DNA from: Arenibacter antarcticus
GTDB lineage: Bacteria; Bacteroidota; Bacteroidia; Flavobacteriales; Flavobacteriaceae
Length of the DNA: 64,000 bases
Assembly (NCBI RefSeq): GCF_041320605.1
Contig: NZ_CP166679.1
Location: 868,001-932,000, forward strand
Reading direction: 5' to 3'
Part shown: positions 1 through 8,651 of the stretch, in pieces
How positions within the stretch are numbered: the first letter of the stretch is position 1
Layout of the letters: the number at the start of each line of letters is the position of its first letter
Program-made: the position numbers and the translations under genes
The notes under the pieces: generated by a model
What the model was told of the DNA's origin: nothing
Seen by the model: only the letters and a program-made list of their open reading frames with translations
Databases searched by the model: none

Positions 1-120
1 ACGATAACTTTAATGAAATGAAGGATGTAACTATATTGGATATGACTAAACTAAGATACCCTAAAGCCATTCTTGTGTGACTTCTCAATCGGTGCGAAAA
101 GCACCTCATATCGAAGTGAC
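1..120. repeat. Hairpin repeat unit A (left-truncated)
   Basis: This is the end of a repeat unit cut by the window edge. It closes with TCGAAGTGAC and contains the hairpin GGTGC-GAAAA-GCACC at 91-105. Bases 1-137 are identical to 214-350, a 137-bp perfect direct repeat with a 213-bp period, so a recent tandem duplication is likely. Because the match starts at base 1, the true repeat may extend further left. Confidence 0.85.
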
Positions 121-127
121 CTCAACA

Positions 128-333
128 GTCATTTCGACCAGTATGGAGAAACCGAAGGTTCACGAATACCCTTAAAATAAAAATATCATGAGCTAAATCG
201 CACAAGTAGCTAAACGATAACTTTAATGAAATGAAGGATGTAACTATATTGGATATGACTAAACTAAGATACCCTAAAGCCATTCTTGTGTGACTTCTCA
301 ATCGGTGCGAAAAGCACCTCATATCGAAGTGAC
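128..333. repeat. Hairpin repeat unit B
   Basis: This 206-bp unit opens with GTCATTTCGAC and ends with TCGAAGTGAC, which are inverted complements of each other (GTCAYTTCGA). A second inverted element, GAGAAAnCG near the left end against CGACTTCTC-like sequence near the right end, lengthens the terminal inverted repeat. The hairpin GGTGC-GAAAA-GCACC lies at 304-318. Its first ~90 bp match unit D closely. Confidence 0.85.
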
Positions 334-340
334 CTCAACA

Positions 341-499
341 GTCATTTCGATCGACAGAGAGAAATCACACAAGTAGCTAAACGAAAACTAGATAGTAATG
401 CAAGATGAAACTACCCTACTAAAAGACAAGACTAGGATGTCCAAAAACCTATCTTGTGCGACTTCTCGTCGTCCCGAAAAAGGACTCTGTCGAAGTGAC
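341..499. repeat. Hairpin repeat unit C
   Basis: This 159-bp unit has the same inverted ends (GTCATTTCGA and TCGAAGTGAC) but lacks the ~48-bp insert found after GAGAAA in units B and D. Its hairpin is GTCC-CGAAAAA-GGAC at 471-485. The stem differs from that of units A and B while pairing is kept. It lies just downstream of the GIY-YIG gene on the opposite strand. Confidence 0.85.
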
Positions 500-558
500 T
501 ATTGGTCGTTTAGAAGACGTAATTATAAAGACAAGCTAGAGATTAATTTCTATACCAG

Positions 559-858
559 TTAAAAGATCTGATTATTGAGGGTTTCCCATTTAGGATTAAA
601 AGTGGAAATAATACTATTTTTCTTTTCCCTACGCCACTTTTTAATTTCCTTTTCTCGGGCAATAGCATCATTTGGGTTTTCAAAACCTTCATAATATACC
701 AAGTAAATACAGTTATATTTTCCAGCAAAGGATTTTTTGGAATTTTGACTATCAAAATAGTGTTGGGACAGCCTACGTTGGATATTGTTAGTCACCCCTA
801 CATATAGCGTTGTACGGTATTCGCTAGTGGTTATATATACAAAGTGATTGTAAAACAA
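559..858 (-). CDS. Small GIY-YIG nuclease family protein
   Basis: This 99-residue protein is a single GIY-YIG nuclease domain of the short UvrC-like type. The VYI of the GIY strand lies at residues 7-9 and the YVG of the YIG strand near residue 20. They are followed by the arginine pair of NNIQRRL, the glutamate-bearing REKEIKKWRR helix, and a closing NPKW segment typical of the family. No other domain is present. The start is TTG: the frame is open further up only to a TAG, with no ATG. Copies of a hairpin repeat flank the gene on both sides (ending at 499 and starting at 975), which suggests, but does not prove, a functional link. Proteins of this family are widespread in Bacteroidota and their role is mostly unknown. 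The domain call is secure; the biological role is not. Confidence 0.85.
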   Translation of the reverse strand: MFYNHFVYITTSEYRTTLYVGVTNNIQRRLSQHYFDSQNSKKSFAGKYNCIYLVYYEGFENPNDAIAREKEIKKWRREKKNSIISTFNPKWETLNNQIF

Positions 859-974
859 TTTAAAGCTTGGATTGAGGTTACTCTAATATAGTATTTTATT
901 CCAATTGATCATTTTGTGGATGATGAGACCATAAAACAAAGCGTAAAACACTTTATATAAAAATGACAAAAACA

Positions 975-1181
975 GTCATTTCGACCGAAAGGGAGAAACC
1001 GAAGGTTCACGAATACCCCTAAAATAAAAATGTTATGAGCTAAATCGCACAAGTAGCTAAACGAAAACTAGATGGTAATGCAAGATGCTAATACCCTACT
1101 AAAAGACAAAACTAGGATGTCCAAAAGATTATCCAGTGCGACTTCTCGTCGTCCCGAAAAAAGGGACTCTGTCGAAGTGAC
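975..1181. repeat. Hairpin repeat unit D
   Basis: This 207-bp unit opens with GTCATTTCGACC and ends with TCGAAGTGAC. The left ~90 bp are about 90 percent identical to unit B (127-215), and the right half resembles unit C. The hairpin is GTCCC-GAAAAAA-GGGAC at 1151-1167. It lies upstream of the GIY-YIG gene, so that gene is bracketed by repeats. I see nothing supportable in 859-974 or 1182-1331. Confidence 0.85.
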
Positions 1182-1331
1182 TAAACCTTGCACACCCAAA
1201 AGGAGAAAAAGCATGAAGAATCTGCTAAACTAACTTAAAAGGGAATACTATATTGGATTGAAAAATTAATTTTCATCCCTATCTTAGCCACAACAAAAGC
1301 GCATCTTTTCTAAAAATATCACTAATTACCA

Positions 1332-1844
1332 ATGGATATAGTATTGCTAATTCTTGGATTTATTTTAATGTTTGTAGGAATTCTAGGAAGTTTTCTTCCC
1401 GTTTTACCAGGAACACCGGTAAGTTGGATTGGTTTACTCCTACTGCACCTTACCAAGGCGGTACCAGAGGATTGGGTGTTTTTGGGCATTACCCTGTGCA
1501 TAGCGCTTCTAGTTTTCGCGCTGGATTATATTATTCCCGTATGGGGAACCAAAAAATTTGGAGGCAGTAAATGGGGAATGATAGGAACCACTATTGGACT
1601 ATTAATTGCCCTGATCTTTCCGGTACTCGGATTCTTTGGAATTATCATCTGGCCGTTTCTGGGTGCATTTGTAGGGGAATTGATCAATAAAGCAGACCAA
1701 AAAACAGCCCTGAAGGCTGCTTTTGGATCTTTTCTAGGTTTCCTGACCGGCACCTTTATCAAATTTATGGTCACAATGGTATACCTAGGATTATTTATCT
1801 ATAAGGCTTGGGAATATAAATCGACCTTGTTTCCGTTTTTTTAA
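1332..1844 (+). CDS. DUF456 family membrane protein
   Basis: This 170-residue, very hydrophobic protein carries the signature of the DUF456 family: an N-terminal membrane helix followed by a proline- and glycine-rich PVLPGTPVSWIGLLLL segment (about residues 23-38). Further glycine-rich helices follow (around 50-70, 80-110, 135-160). The function of the family is not established. It ends 14 bp before the convergent nitroreductase gene. The ATG start gives the family's usual length, and the first residues already form the first helix. The family assignment rests on the PGTPVSW motif and overall pattern. Confidence 0.85.
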   Translation: MDIVLLILGFILMFVGILGSFLPVLPGTPVSWIGLLLLHLTKAVPEDWVFLGITLCIALLVFALDYIIPVWGTKKFGGSKWGMIGTTIGLLIALIFPVLGFFGIIIWPFLGAFVGELINKADQKTALKAAFGSFLGFLTGTFIKFMVTMVYLGLFIYKAWEYKSTLFPFF

Positions 1845-1857
1845 ATACGTCTAGTCA

Positions 1858-2409
1858 CTACATCCAAGTCACTTTTTCTTCCCAAGAACCTCTATCAACC
1901 TCGGGGATTTCTCCCTCGTAATTACCCATATAGAAAAATCCAAGACATTTTTCACCCTCGTTCAAATCAAAAAAATCGTCCATATACTGTATTAATCCAG
2001 GGGAGCTCCAATAACATCCAATACCCAAATGGGTGCAGCAGAGCCACATATTCTGAACCGCCATGGCGGTTGCCGCCACCTCTTCCCATTCTGGCAAGCT
2101 TTCTTTGGGATCGCGCTGCATGCAGATTGCAATTATGGCACCCGCTTTTTTTGGATTGGAAATCAATTTTTCTACCTTAAATTGTTTAGGCTTGGGGTCC
2201 GTTTCCATATACTTTAGGGACAAAAATAATCCCAATTTATCCTTAGCCTCTCCCTGCAAGACCTTAAATCGCCATGGTTCCGTTTTTTTATGGGTAGGTG
2301 CACAATTGGCTGCTTCCAATACTTTTGAGATATCTTCTTTAGAAATTGGAGTATCTATATACTGTGCCGGGAAAACCGACCGTCTTTCCTTAATTACATC
2401 AAAAATCAT
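1858..2409 (-). CDS. Nitroreductase family protein
   Basis: This 183-residue flavoprotein belongs to the nitroreductase superfamily, in the short YdjA-like subgroup. These enzymes bind FMN and reduce nitro compounds, quinones or similar acceptors with NAD(P)H. Visible features are the N-terminal IKERRSV (FMN phosphate-binding arginines and serine, about residues 6-11), the APTHKKTEPWRF segment around 37-48, and a C-terminal GNYEGE segment that contacts FMN in relatives. Length is normal and the start is ATG. It is convergent with the DUF456 gene and 53 bp downstream of the LysR gene on the same strand, so it may be co-transcribed with it. The substrate cannot be told from sequence. Confidence 0.88.
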   Translation of the reverse strand: MIFDVIKERRSVFPAQYIDTPISKEDISKVLEAANCAPTHKKTEPWRFKVLQGEAKDKLGLFLSLKYMETDPKPKQFKVEKLISNPKKAGAIIAICMQRDPKESLPEWEEVAATAMAVQNMWLCCTHLGIGCYWSSPGLIQYMDDFFDLNEGEKCLGFFYMGNYEGEIPEVDRGSWEEKVTWM

Positions 2410-2462
2410 AATTCCTATTATTTAAAAGTAACTATCTATTAAAAGGTTCTAAAATTACATTA

Positions 2463-3365
2463 TCAATTGGCATTCGATGCCTGCTCCAACAATAAATTAA
2501 CACAATGCCTCAAAGCTGGATTCCTATTGTCCTCTTTCCAGACCACCGATAATATTGCTTTCTGAGGGATTTTCTTCAATTCTATAAATTTCACTTTCAT
2601 CTGAAACCCGAATTGCAAGGAGGTAGGAACTATGGCCACTCCTAAATTGTTCTCTACCAACTTAAAAATCGTCTGTGCATGTACCGATTTATGGGATACC
2701 TTAGGGGTAAAACCAGCATCTTCACATATACTCATTATAGTATCGAAGTACAACGGACTATAATCCTGAGAGAACAGTATAAAATTCTCTTCTGATAATT
2801 GACCAACATCTTCAAAATCCCTAGTCAGCAATGGATATCGTTCTGGCAAAACCACAGAAAAGGTATCCTCGTATACTGGTTTAATATTAAAGCCATCTGG
2901 AACCCGGGACAAGCGAACAAAACCCATATCCAATTTATCCTTTAGCAAGGAATTAATCTGTGCATTGTTGGAAACCTCCTCCAAACTGGTACGGATACCT
3001 GGAAACTTATCCTTAAGCTTGAGTAACAAATCGGGAATTACTTCTTGCATGGCAGAGCCCAAAAATCCAATCCGTACCTCTCCAAAATCGCCCTGACTTA
3101 TATATTTCAACTGCTTTTTCGTAACCTCAAGATGATTTAAAATAAATTCAATTTCCCCTTTTAGGTATTCCCCTGCAGCGGTAAGCGCTACTTTCCTTTT
3201 ACTCCTAATAAATAGTTTCACCTTCAGAATCTCCTCCATCTGCTTTATCTGCCTACTTAAGCCAGGCTGTGAAATACACAGTTTTTCCGCGGCTTTCCGA
3301 TAATGCAATTCATCTGCTACCGCTAAAAAATATTTGAAATGTCGTATTTCTATTTGATAACCCAT
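2463..3365 (-). CDS. LysR family transcriptional regulator, probable hut regulator
   Basis: This 300-residue LysR-type regulator has a winged helix-turn-helix at about residues 8-66 (AADELHYRKAAEKLCISQPGLSRQI) and a two-lobed periplasmic-binding-like effector domain from about 90 to 295. It is divergent from hutH with only 78 bp between start codons, the usual layout for a LysR protein that controls its neighbour. Its probable role is therefore sensing histidine, urocanate or a later intermediate and activating hutHIU. That role is inferred from position only; hut clusters elsewhere often use HutC, HutP or other regulators. The start is ATG, directly before the conserved HFKYFLAVADE helix. 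Confidence 0.9.
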   Translation of the reverse strand: MGYQIEIRHFKYFLAVADELHYRKAAEKLCISQPGLSRQIKQMEEILKVKLFIRSKRKVALTAAGEYLKGEIEFILNHLEVTKKQLKYISQGDFGEVRIGFLGSAMQEVIPDLLLKLKDKFPGIRTSLEEVSNNAQINSLLKDKLDMGFVRLSRVPDGFNIKPVYEDTFSVVLPERYPLLTRDFEDVGQLSEENFILFSQDYSPLYFDTIMSICEDAGFTPKVSHKSVHAQTIFKLVENNLGVAIVPTSLQFGFQMKVKFIELKKIPQKAILSVVWKEDNRNPALRHCVNLLLEQASNAN

Positions 3366-3385
3366 GGTTATTAATTATGTAACTT

Positions 3386-3424
3386 ATTGGTATTGGCAAT
3401 TATCAAACTTAATCAATAATTTTA
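3386..3424. promoter_or_regulatory. Divergent lysR / hutH promoter region
   Basis: A -7-like box TAATTTTA (3417-3424) on the plus strand would give hutH a short leader of about 14 nt. On the minus strand TAAGTTTG (3411-3404) matches the Bacteroidota TAnnTTTG consensus for the LysR gene. Between them lies an ATTG-N7-CAAT dyad (3386-3400) that fits the T-N11-A form of LysR boxes. All are pattern matches. Confidence 0.5.
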
Positions 3425-3443
3425 TAAATATAAAAACTTATCC

Positions 3444-5024
3444 ATGTCCAGTTCAAAAAAAGTATTTCTATTCGGGGAAGGGTATCTCACCGCCGGAATG
3501 GCACTTTCCATAGCAAGGGGAACTACCAAGGGAGAAATTTCCACCATTGCTAGAAAAAGCATAAAGTCTAGCTGCGATGTTGTAGCTAATATTGTAGAAA
3601 AAGGGGAGCCTGTTTACGGAATAAACACTGGCTTTGGTCCTTTGTGCACCACCAAAATATCCAAATCGGAGGTTAAAATATTACAGACCAATATTTTAAA
3701 AAGTCATAGTGTTGGGGTTGGACCGCCTATAGCAACCGAAATTGCCAAACTGATGTTGATTCTAAAGATCCATTCTTTGGCCAAAGGGTATTCTGGCATC
3801 GCAGAAACTACTTTGGACAGAATATTATGGCATGTGGATAATAATGCTGTTCCAATAGTCCCTTCCCAAGGTTCCGTTGGGGCATCAGGGGATCTGGCGC
3901 CCCTTTCCCATCTGTTCTTACCCTTGATCGGATTGGGTAAAGTAAATTATAAAGGGGAAGTGATGACGACTGCGGAGCTCCTCAAGAATGCAGAACTCCA
4001 GCCACTGGAATTGGGACCAAAGGAAGGCCTAGCGCTAATTAATGGCACCCAATTTATTGCTGCCCATGCCGTGAAAGTGGTCGAAAAAATGCAGGCCTGT
4101 CTTACTCAAGCAGATATCATAGGCGCCATGATGATCGAAGGCCTACAGGGAAGTGTAAAACCATTTTTTAAAGAATTGCATCAGCTGCGTCCCTTTAAAG
4201 GGAATGACCATGTTGCTGCAAACATCCGGTTTTTATTAAAGGATTCAGAAATTTTGATGGACCACGTAAATTGCGAAAAGGTTCAGGACCCCTATTCCCT
4301 GCGATGCATCCCACAGGTGCACGGCGCCTCTAGAAATGCGTGGTTGCACCTTAAGGAATTATTGGAAATAGAACTAAATTCCGTTACCGATAATCCCATT
4401 ATCATAGATGAGGAATTAACGATCAGTGGGGGCAGTTTTCATGGTCAGCCCTTGGCCATGGTGCTCGATTATGCTTGCTTAGCAGCCTCCGAACTAGGAA
4501 ATATTTCAGATCGTAGAATTTACCTGGCCCTGGAAGGGAATAGTCCCGGAGTCCCAAAATTACTGATGGAAGATACCGGAATCAATTCAGGTTACATGAT
4601 ACTACAGTACACCACGGCAGCTTTAGCAAGTGAAAATAAGGGACTTTGTTTTCCTGCCAGCGCAGACAGCATTCCTACCTCCTTAGGGCAGGAAGACCAT
4701 GTTAGTATGGGATCCATCAGCGGAAGGAAGGCCCTGCAGGTTTTGGGAAATGTAGAAAAAATATTGGCCATAGAACTGCTGACCGCAGCTCAGGCATTCG
4801 AATTCAGAAAACCAATGAAATCGGGCATTATTCTGGATGAAGTCCATAAGGAAGTCCGTAAAAAAGTAGCCTTTGCAGATAAGGACCGAATTTTTTCCGA
4901 TGATATTGAAAAAGGAATCGAACTAATTGAGAATAAAACCCTCATCCGCATCGTACAGAAGGTAATGAAACAGAACAAGTTTTTACCGAACAGTCCGTTT
5001 GAGGGAGAGTTTGAGCATTTTTAA
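3444..5024 (+). CDS. hutH: Histidine ammonia-lyase
   Basis: HutH removes ammonia from L-histidine to give trans-urocanate, the first step of histidine breakdown in the cytoplasm. The 526-residue protein shows the Ala-Ser-Gly triad that cyclises to the MIO electrophile (A147-S148-G149 in GSVGASGDLAPLSH), the catalytic YGINTGFG loop (Y58), and the conserved NGTQ and QDHVSMG segments further on. Tyrosine and phenylalanine ammonia-lyases share the fold, but the neighbouring hutI and hutU make histidine the clear substrate. It is the first gene of a tight hutH-hutI-hutU run (39 and 20 bp gaps), reading away from a LysR gene. The ATG at 3444 is preceded by a plausible -7 box. Length is slightly above the bacterial norm of about 510 residues. 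Confidence 0.97.
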   Translation: MSSSKKVFLFGEGYLTAGMALSIARGTTKGEISTIARKSIKSSCDVVANIVEKGEPVYGINTGFGPLCTTKISKSEVKILQTNILKSHSVGVGPPIATEIAKLMLILKIHSLAKGYSGIAETTLDRILWHVDNNAVPIVPSQGSVGASGDLAPLSHLFLPLIGLGKVNYKGEVMTTAELLKNAELQPLELGPKEGLALINGTQFIAAHAVKVVEKMQACLTQADIIGAMMIEGLQGSVKPFFKELHQLRPFKGNDHVAANIRFLLKDSEILMDHVNCEKVQDPYSLRCIPQVHGASRNAWLHLKELLEIELNSVTDNPIIIDEELTISGGSFHGQPLAMVLDYACLAASELGNISDRRIYLALEGNSPGVPKLLMEDTGINSGYMILQYTTAALASENKGLCFPASADSIPTSLGQEDHVSMGSISGRKALQVLGNVEKILAIELLTAAQAFEFRKPMKSGIILDEVHKEVRKKVAFADKDRIFSDDIEKGIELIENKTLIRIVQKVMKQNKFLPNSPFEGEFEHF

Positions 5025-5063
5025 AATAAATAGGCAAAGGGCAGCCAAATCAAAAATTTAAAC

Positions 5064-6311
5064 ATGAAAAAATTTACACTTATAGGTCCATTTAAGCAAC
5101 TCCTAACCATGTCCGGACTACCGATAAAGGGTGCCTTACAGGATCACCAATTATCGATTATAGAAAATGGGGGCATTATTACCAAGGACGAAAAAATTTA
5201 TTCTGTAGGATCGTTTTTAGACCTAGAAAAAGAAGCCCATGATTTAAGCGCTGAAATCATAAAGATTGATTCTGATATGGTAGGTCTGCCAGGATTAATA
5301 GATGCCCATACCCACATCTGTTTTGGGGGAAGTAGGGCAAACGACTATTCCCTTAGAAATGCTGGTAAAACCTATTTAGAAATTGCCAAATCTGGTGGTG
5401 GGATATGGGATACGGTTACCCAAACAAGAAAATCGAGTTCCGCGAATCTCGTTAAAGGCATAATAAAACGAGCCAATAGACATTTGCAGCAAGGAGTGAC
5501 TACCATAGAAGTGAAAAGCGGGTACGGGCTGTCGGTAGAGGAGGAATTAAAAATGCTCATTGCCATTGCCACCGCCAATAAGGCTATTGATGCCGATCTT
5601 ATTCCTACTTGTTTGGCTGCACATATGGTACCCAAAGATTTTAAGGGCACCCCGGAAGAATACCTATCGGAAATAAGCACCACACTTTTTCCAATTTTAA
5701 AAAAAGAAAATCTGACCCATAGAATCGATGCGTTTTTGGAGGAAGGGGCCTATTCTGAAGCCACTATTGCCACCTATTTTGAAAAGGCAAAAGAGATGGG
5801 ATTCGATATTACGGTTCATGCAGATCAATTCTCAACAGGAGGAAGTGCGGTAGCCGTAAAGTACGGGGCCATTAGTGCCGACCACTTAGAGGCAAGTACG
5901 GAAACCGAAATTCAACTTTTGGCCAATAGTAATGTAATCGCCACTGCCCTACCCGGAGCCTCTATGGGCTTGGGATGTAACTACACCCCTGCCCGCCAAT
6001 TATTAGATGCCGGAGCCAGTGTCGCCATTGCAAGCGATTGGAATCCGGGTTCTGCCCCTATGGGCAATCTGCTAATGCAGGCAGCAGTCTTAGGGACTTT
6101 TGAAAAGCTCACCAATACCGAAGTGCTATCGGGAATTACCTATAGAGCTGCGGCAGCCTTGGGATTAAAAGACCGAGGAAAAATTGAAACTGGATTACTA
6201 GCAGATTTCATAGCATTCCCAACTACTAATTACAAGGAAATATTGTACCAGCAGGGTATGCTACAACCCAAAATGGTATTTAAAAAAGGAACACTAGTGG
6301 TTGGCCTTTAA
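5064..6311 (+). CDS. hutI: Imidazolonepropionase
   Basis: HutI hydrolyses 4-imidazolone-5-propionate to N-formimino-L-glutamate, the third step of the pathway. The 415 residues form an amidohydrolase of the metal-dependent TIM-barrel superfamily. The metal-binding HTH is at H82 and H84 (GLIDAHTHICFGGSR). A further metal histidine is H252 in TVHADQFS, and the catalytic aspartate region is D325 in IASDWNPGS. The SGGGI segment (about residues 110-114) and the KSGYGL loop (151-156) are typical of HutI rather than other amidohydrolases. It lies between hutH and hutU, 20 bp from the next gene, so co-transcription is expected. Length matches the family. Confidence 0.96.
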   Translation: MKKFTLIGPFKQLLTMSGLPIKGALQDHQLSIIENGGIITKDEKIYSVGSFLDLEKEAHDLSAEIIKIDSDMVGLPGLIDAHTHICFGGSRANDYSLRNAGKTYLEIAKSGGGIWDTVTQTRKSSSANLVKGIIKRANRHLQQGVTTIEVKSGYGLSVEEELKMLIAIATANKAIDADLIPTCLAAHMVPKDFKGTPEEYLSEISTTLFPILKKENLTHRIDAFLEEGAYSEATIATYFEKAKEMGFDITVHADQFSTGGSAVAVKYGAISADHLEASTETEIQLLANSNVIATALPGASMGLGCNYTPARQLLDAGASVAIASDWNPGSAPMGNLLMQAAVLGTFEKLTNTEVLSGITYRAAAALGLKDRGKIETGLLADFIAFPTTNYKEILYQQGMLQPKMVFKKGTLVVGL

Positions 6312-6331
6312 CCCTTAAAAATACTGCACCC

Positions 6332-8344
6332 GTGATAAAAGATACTTTTAGAAATCAGGTACTTCAAGGAATTCCCAAGGAATTACCTCTCAAAAAAACC
6401 TATCCAAAAATTGCCAATACCGCACCTAAACGCAAGGACATACTTTCTAAGGAAGAAAAAAAACTAGCCATTAGAAATGCATTGCGCTATTTTCCTGCAG
6501 TATGGCATCCAGAGCTTGTCATAGAGTTTGTAGCGGAACTAAATACCCTTGGTAGGATCTATATGCATCGCTTTAAACCAGACTACCCCCTATTTGCACG
6601 ACCGATCAGCGAATATCCTGCGCAAACACCACAGGCCGCCAGCATTATGTTGATGATCCAAAATAACCTCGACCCTGCTGTAGCGCAGCATCCCGAGGAA
6701 CTGATTACCTACGGGGGCAATGGGGCCGTTTTTCAGAACTGGGCACAATACCTGTTAACGATGCAGTATTTGTCCAGTATGACCGAGGAGCAGACCTTAC
6801 ACATTTATTCTGGCCACCCTATGGGATTGTTTCCTTCCTCCAAAGATGCACCAAGAGTGGTCGTGACCAACGGAATGATGATTCCCAACTATTCCAAACC
6901 GGACGATTGGGAGAAATACAATGCGCTCGGCGTTACCCAATACGGGCAGATGACAGCCGGTTCCTATATGTATATTGGCCCACAAGGAATTGTTCATGGT
7001 ACCGCTATCACCCTGCTGAACGCCTTTAGAAAAGTGCTTAATACCAAAGAAACTCCTGCGGGAAAAATATTCCTTACTGCCGGACTTGGTGGTATGAGTG
7101 GGGCACAACCAAAGGCAGGGAATATTGCAGGTTGTATCACCATTTGCGCAGAAGTCAATCCAGCCGCCGCAGAAAAAAGACACCAGCAAGGGTGGGTAGA
7201 TGAACTTATAAAAGATATAGACCAATTAACCACACGGGCAAAGAGGGCTATTGCTAAAAAGGAAGTAGTATCCCTAGCGTATATTGGCAATATAGTGGAG
7301 GTTTGGGAAAAGTTTTATGAAGAAGAAATAGCTATTCACCTAGGTTCCGACCAGACCTCCCTGCACAATCCATGGTCGGGAGGGTATTACCCGGCCGGAC
7401 TCAGTTTTGAAGCGGCAAATTCCATGATGAGCAAAGACCCGGAAACTTTTAGGGAAAAGGTACAAACCTCTTTACGAAGGCAAGTGAAAGCCATAAATAA
7501 ACATACCGCCAAAGGCACCTATTTCTTTGATTACGGCAATGCCTTTCTACTAGAAGCCTCCCGTGCTGGTGCAGCTATCATGGCTGATAATAAAATCGAT
7601 TTTAAATATCCTTCCTATGTTCAGGATATTCTGGGACCTATGTGTTTCGATTACGGATTTGGACCATTTAGGTGGGTCTGTACTTCTGGCGAGAAGTCCG
7701 ACCTACAAAAAACAGATGCCATTGCCTTAAGGGTGATGGAAGAAATTAAAGTCACGGCTCCGCCAGAGATACAACAGCAGGTACAAGACAACATAAAATG
7801 GATCAAAGAGGCCGAAAGCAACAATCTGGTTGTAGGCTCAAAGGCCAGAATCTTGTACGCAGATGCTGAGGGAAGGGCCAAAATAGCAGAAGCTTTTAAT
7901 AGGGCCATAGCCTCCAAGGAAATTACCGCACCCGTTGTATTGGGACGCGACCACCATGATGTAAGTGGTACCGATTCCCCATTTAGGGAGACCAGCAACA
8001 TCTATGATGGGAGTAAATTCACAGCTGATATGGCAATGCACAATGTAATTGGAGACAGTTTTAGGGGAGCTACCTGGGTTTCTATCCACAATGGTGGCGG
8101 AGTAGGCTGGGGCGAGGTCATCAACGGTGGATTTGGAATGGTGCTGGATGGATCTCTAGAAGCCTCCAGAAAATTGAAGAATATGTTGTTCTATGATGTA
8201 AATAATGGGATTTCAAGAAGAAGTTGGGCCCGTAATAAAGAGGCCATGTTCGCTATAAAAAGAGAGATGGAACGCAGTCCGCAACTAAAAGTGACTTTAC
8301 CCAATATAGTAGCAGATGATTTGTTGGAGGGATTGTTTAAATAA
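6332..8344 (+). CDS. hutU: Urocanate hydratase, long form
   Basis: HutU adds water to urocanate to make imidazolonepropionate, using NAD+ as an electrophilic cofactor. The 670-residue protein is longer than the ~555-residue enzyme of Proteobacteria and Bacilli, as expected for the extended form in Bacteroidota. The NAD-binding glycine-rich loop is GLGGMSGAQPKAG (about residues 252-264). The YVQDILGPMCFDYGFGPFRW segment (about 430-449) is the conserved active-site region, and GVGWGEVINGG lies near the C-terminus. The start is GTG; the N-terminal residues up to PKRKDIL already resemble family members, so an internal ATG is unlikely. It follows hutI by 20 bp. A 307-bp gap then separates it from hutG. 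Confidence 0.96.
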   Translation: MIKDTFRNQVLQGIPKELPLKKTYPKIANTAPKRKDILSKEEKKLAIRNALRYFPAVWHPELVIEFVAELNTLGRIYMHRFKPDYPLFARPISEYPAQTPQAASIMLMIQNNLDPAVAQHPEELITYGGNGAVFQNWAQYLLTMQYLSSMTEEQTLHIYSGHPMGLFPSSKDAPRVVVTNGMMIPNYSKPDDWEKYNALGVTQYGQMTAGSYMYIGPQGIVHGTAITLLNAFRKVLNTKETPAGKIFLTAGLGGMSGAQPKAGNIAGCITICAEVNPAAAEKRHQQGWVDELIKDIDQLTTRAKRAIAKKEVVSLAYIGNIVEVWEKFYEEEIAIHLGSDQTSLHNPWSGGYYPAGLSFEAANSMMSKDPETFREKVQTSLRRQVKAINKHTAKGTYFFDYGNAFLLEASRAGAAIMADNKIDFKYPSYVQDILGPMCFDYGFGPFRWVCTSGEKSDLQKTDAIALRVMEEIKVTAPPEIQQQVQDNIKWIKEAESNNLVVGSKARILYADAEGRAKIAEAFNRAIASKEITAPVVLGRDHHDVSGTDSPFRETSNIYDGSKFTADMAMHNVIGDSFRGATWVSIHNGGGVGWGEVINGGFGMVLDGSLEASRKLKNMLFYDVNNGISRRSWARNKEAMFAIKREMERSPQLKVTLPNIVADDLLEGLFK

Positions 8345-8651
8345 GCAACAGGTTTGGTTAAAGCCACTCGACTATTTCCATCTAAATCCCCCAGATAAAT
8401 CTGGAGGCTATTCAAAACAATCCTTGATAAGCATTAAATTCAATAGCATAAAAATAAAACAGTAAAGTATCATTGTCTTACCCTAAATCCTTAGCGTCCA
8501 TTTGGCGAATACATCAATATTAATCTATATTGAATTGCCACTAGCTTTAGCCTGAGGATAAAAAATAATGATCCATTATGGCTTTAGTCAATCCAATAAA
8601 TAATTATTATATTCAATTGCAAAAGAAATTCCATTTAGCACTTTCATTCTT
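8345..8651. other. Intergenic region hutU-hutG with two small dyads
   Basis: No gene is visible. CCAGAT-AA-ATCTGG (8391-8404) forms a 6-bp hairpin shortly after hutU but has no T-run, so it is a weak terminator candidate. TCAATAT-TAATCT-ATATTGA (8514-8533) is a perfect 7-bp dyad about 120 bp before hutG and could be an operator. No clear -7 box is seen for hutG. Confidence 0.4.

Noticed and set aside
1-1181. CRISPR array
   Set aside because: The repeated units are 159-207 bp with variable inserts and inverted ends, not 23-50 bp repeats with unique spacers, and no cas gene is present.
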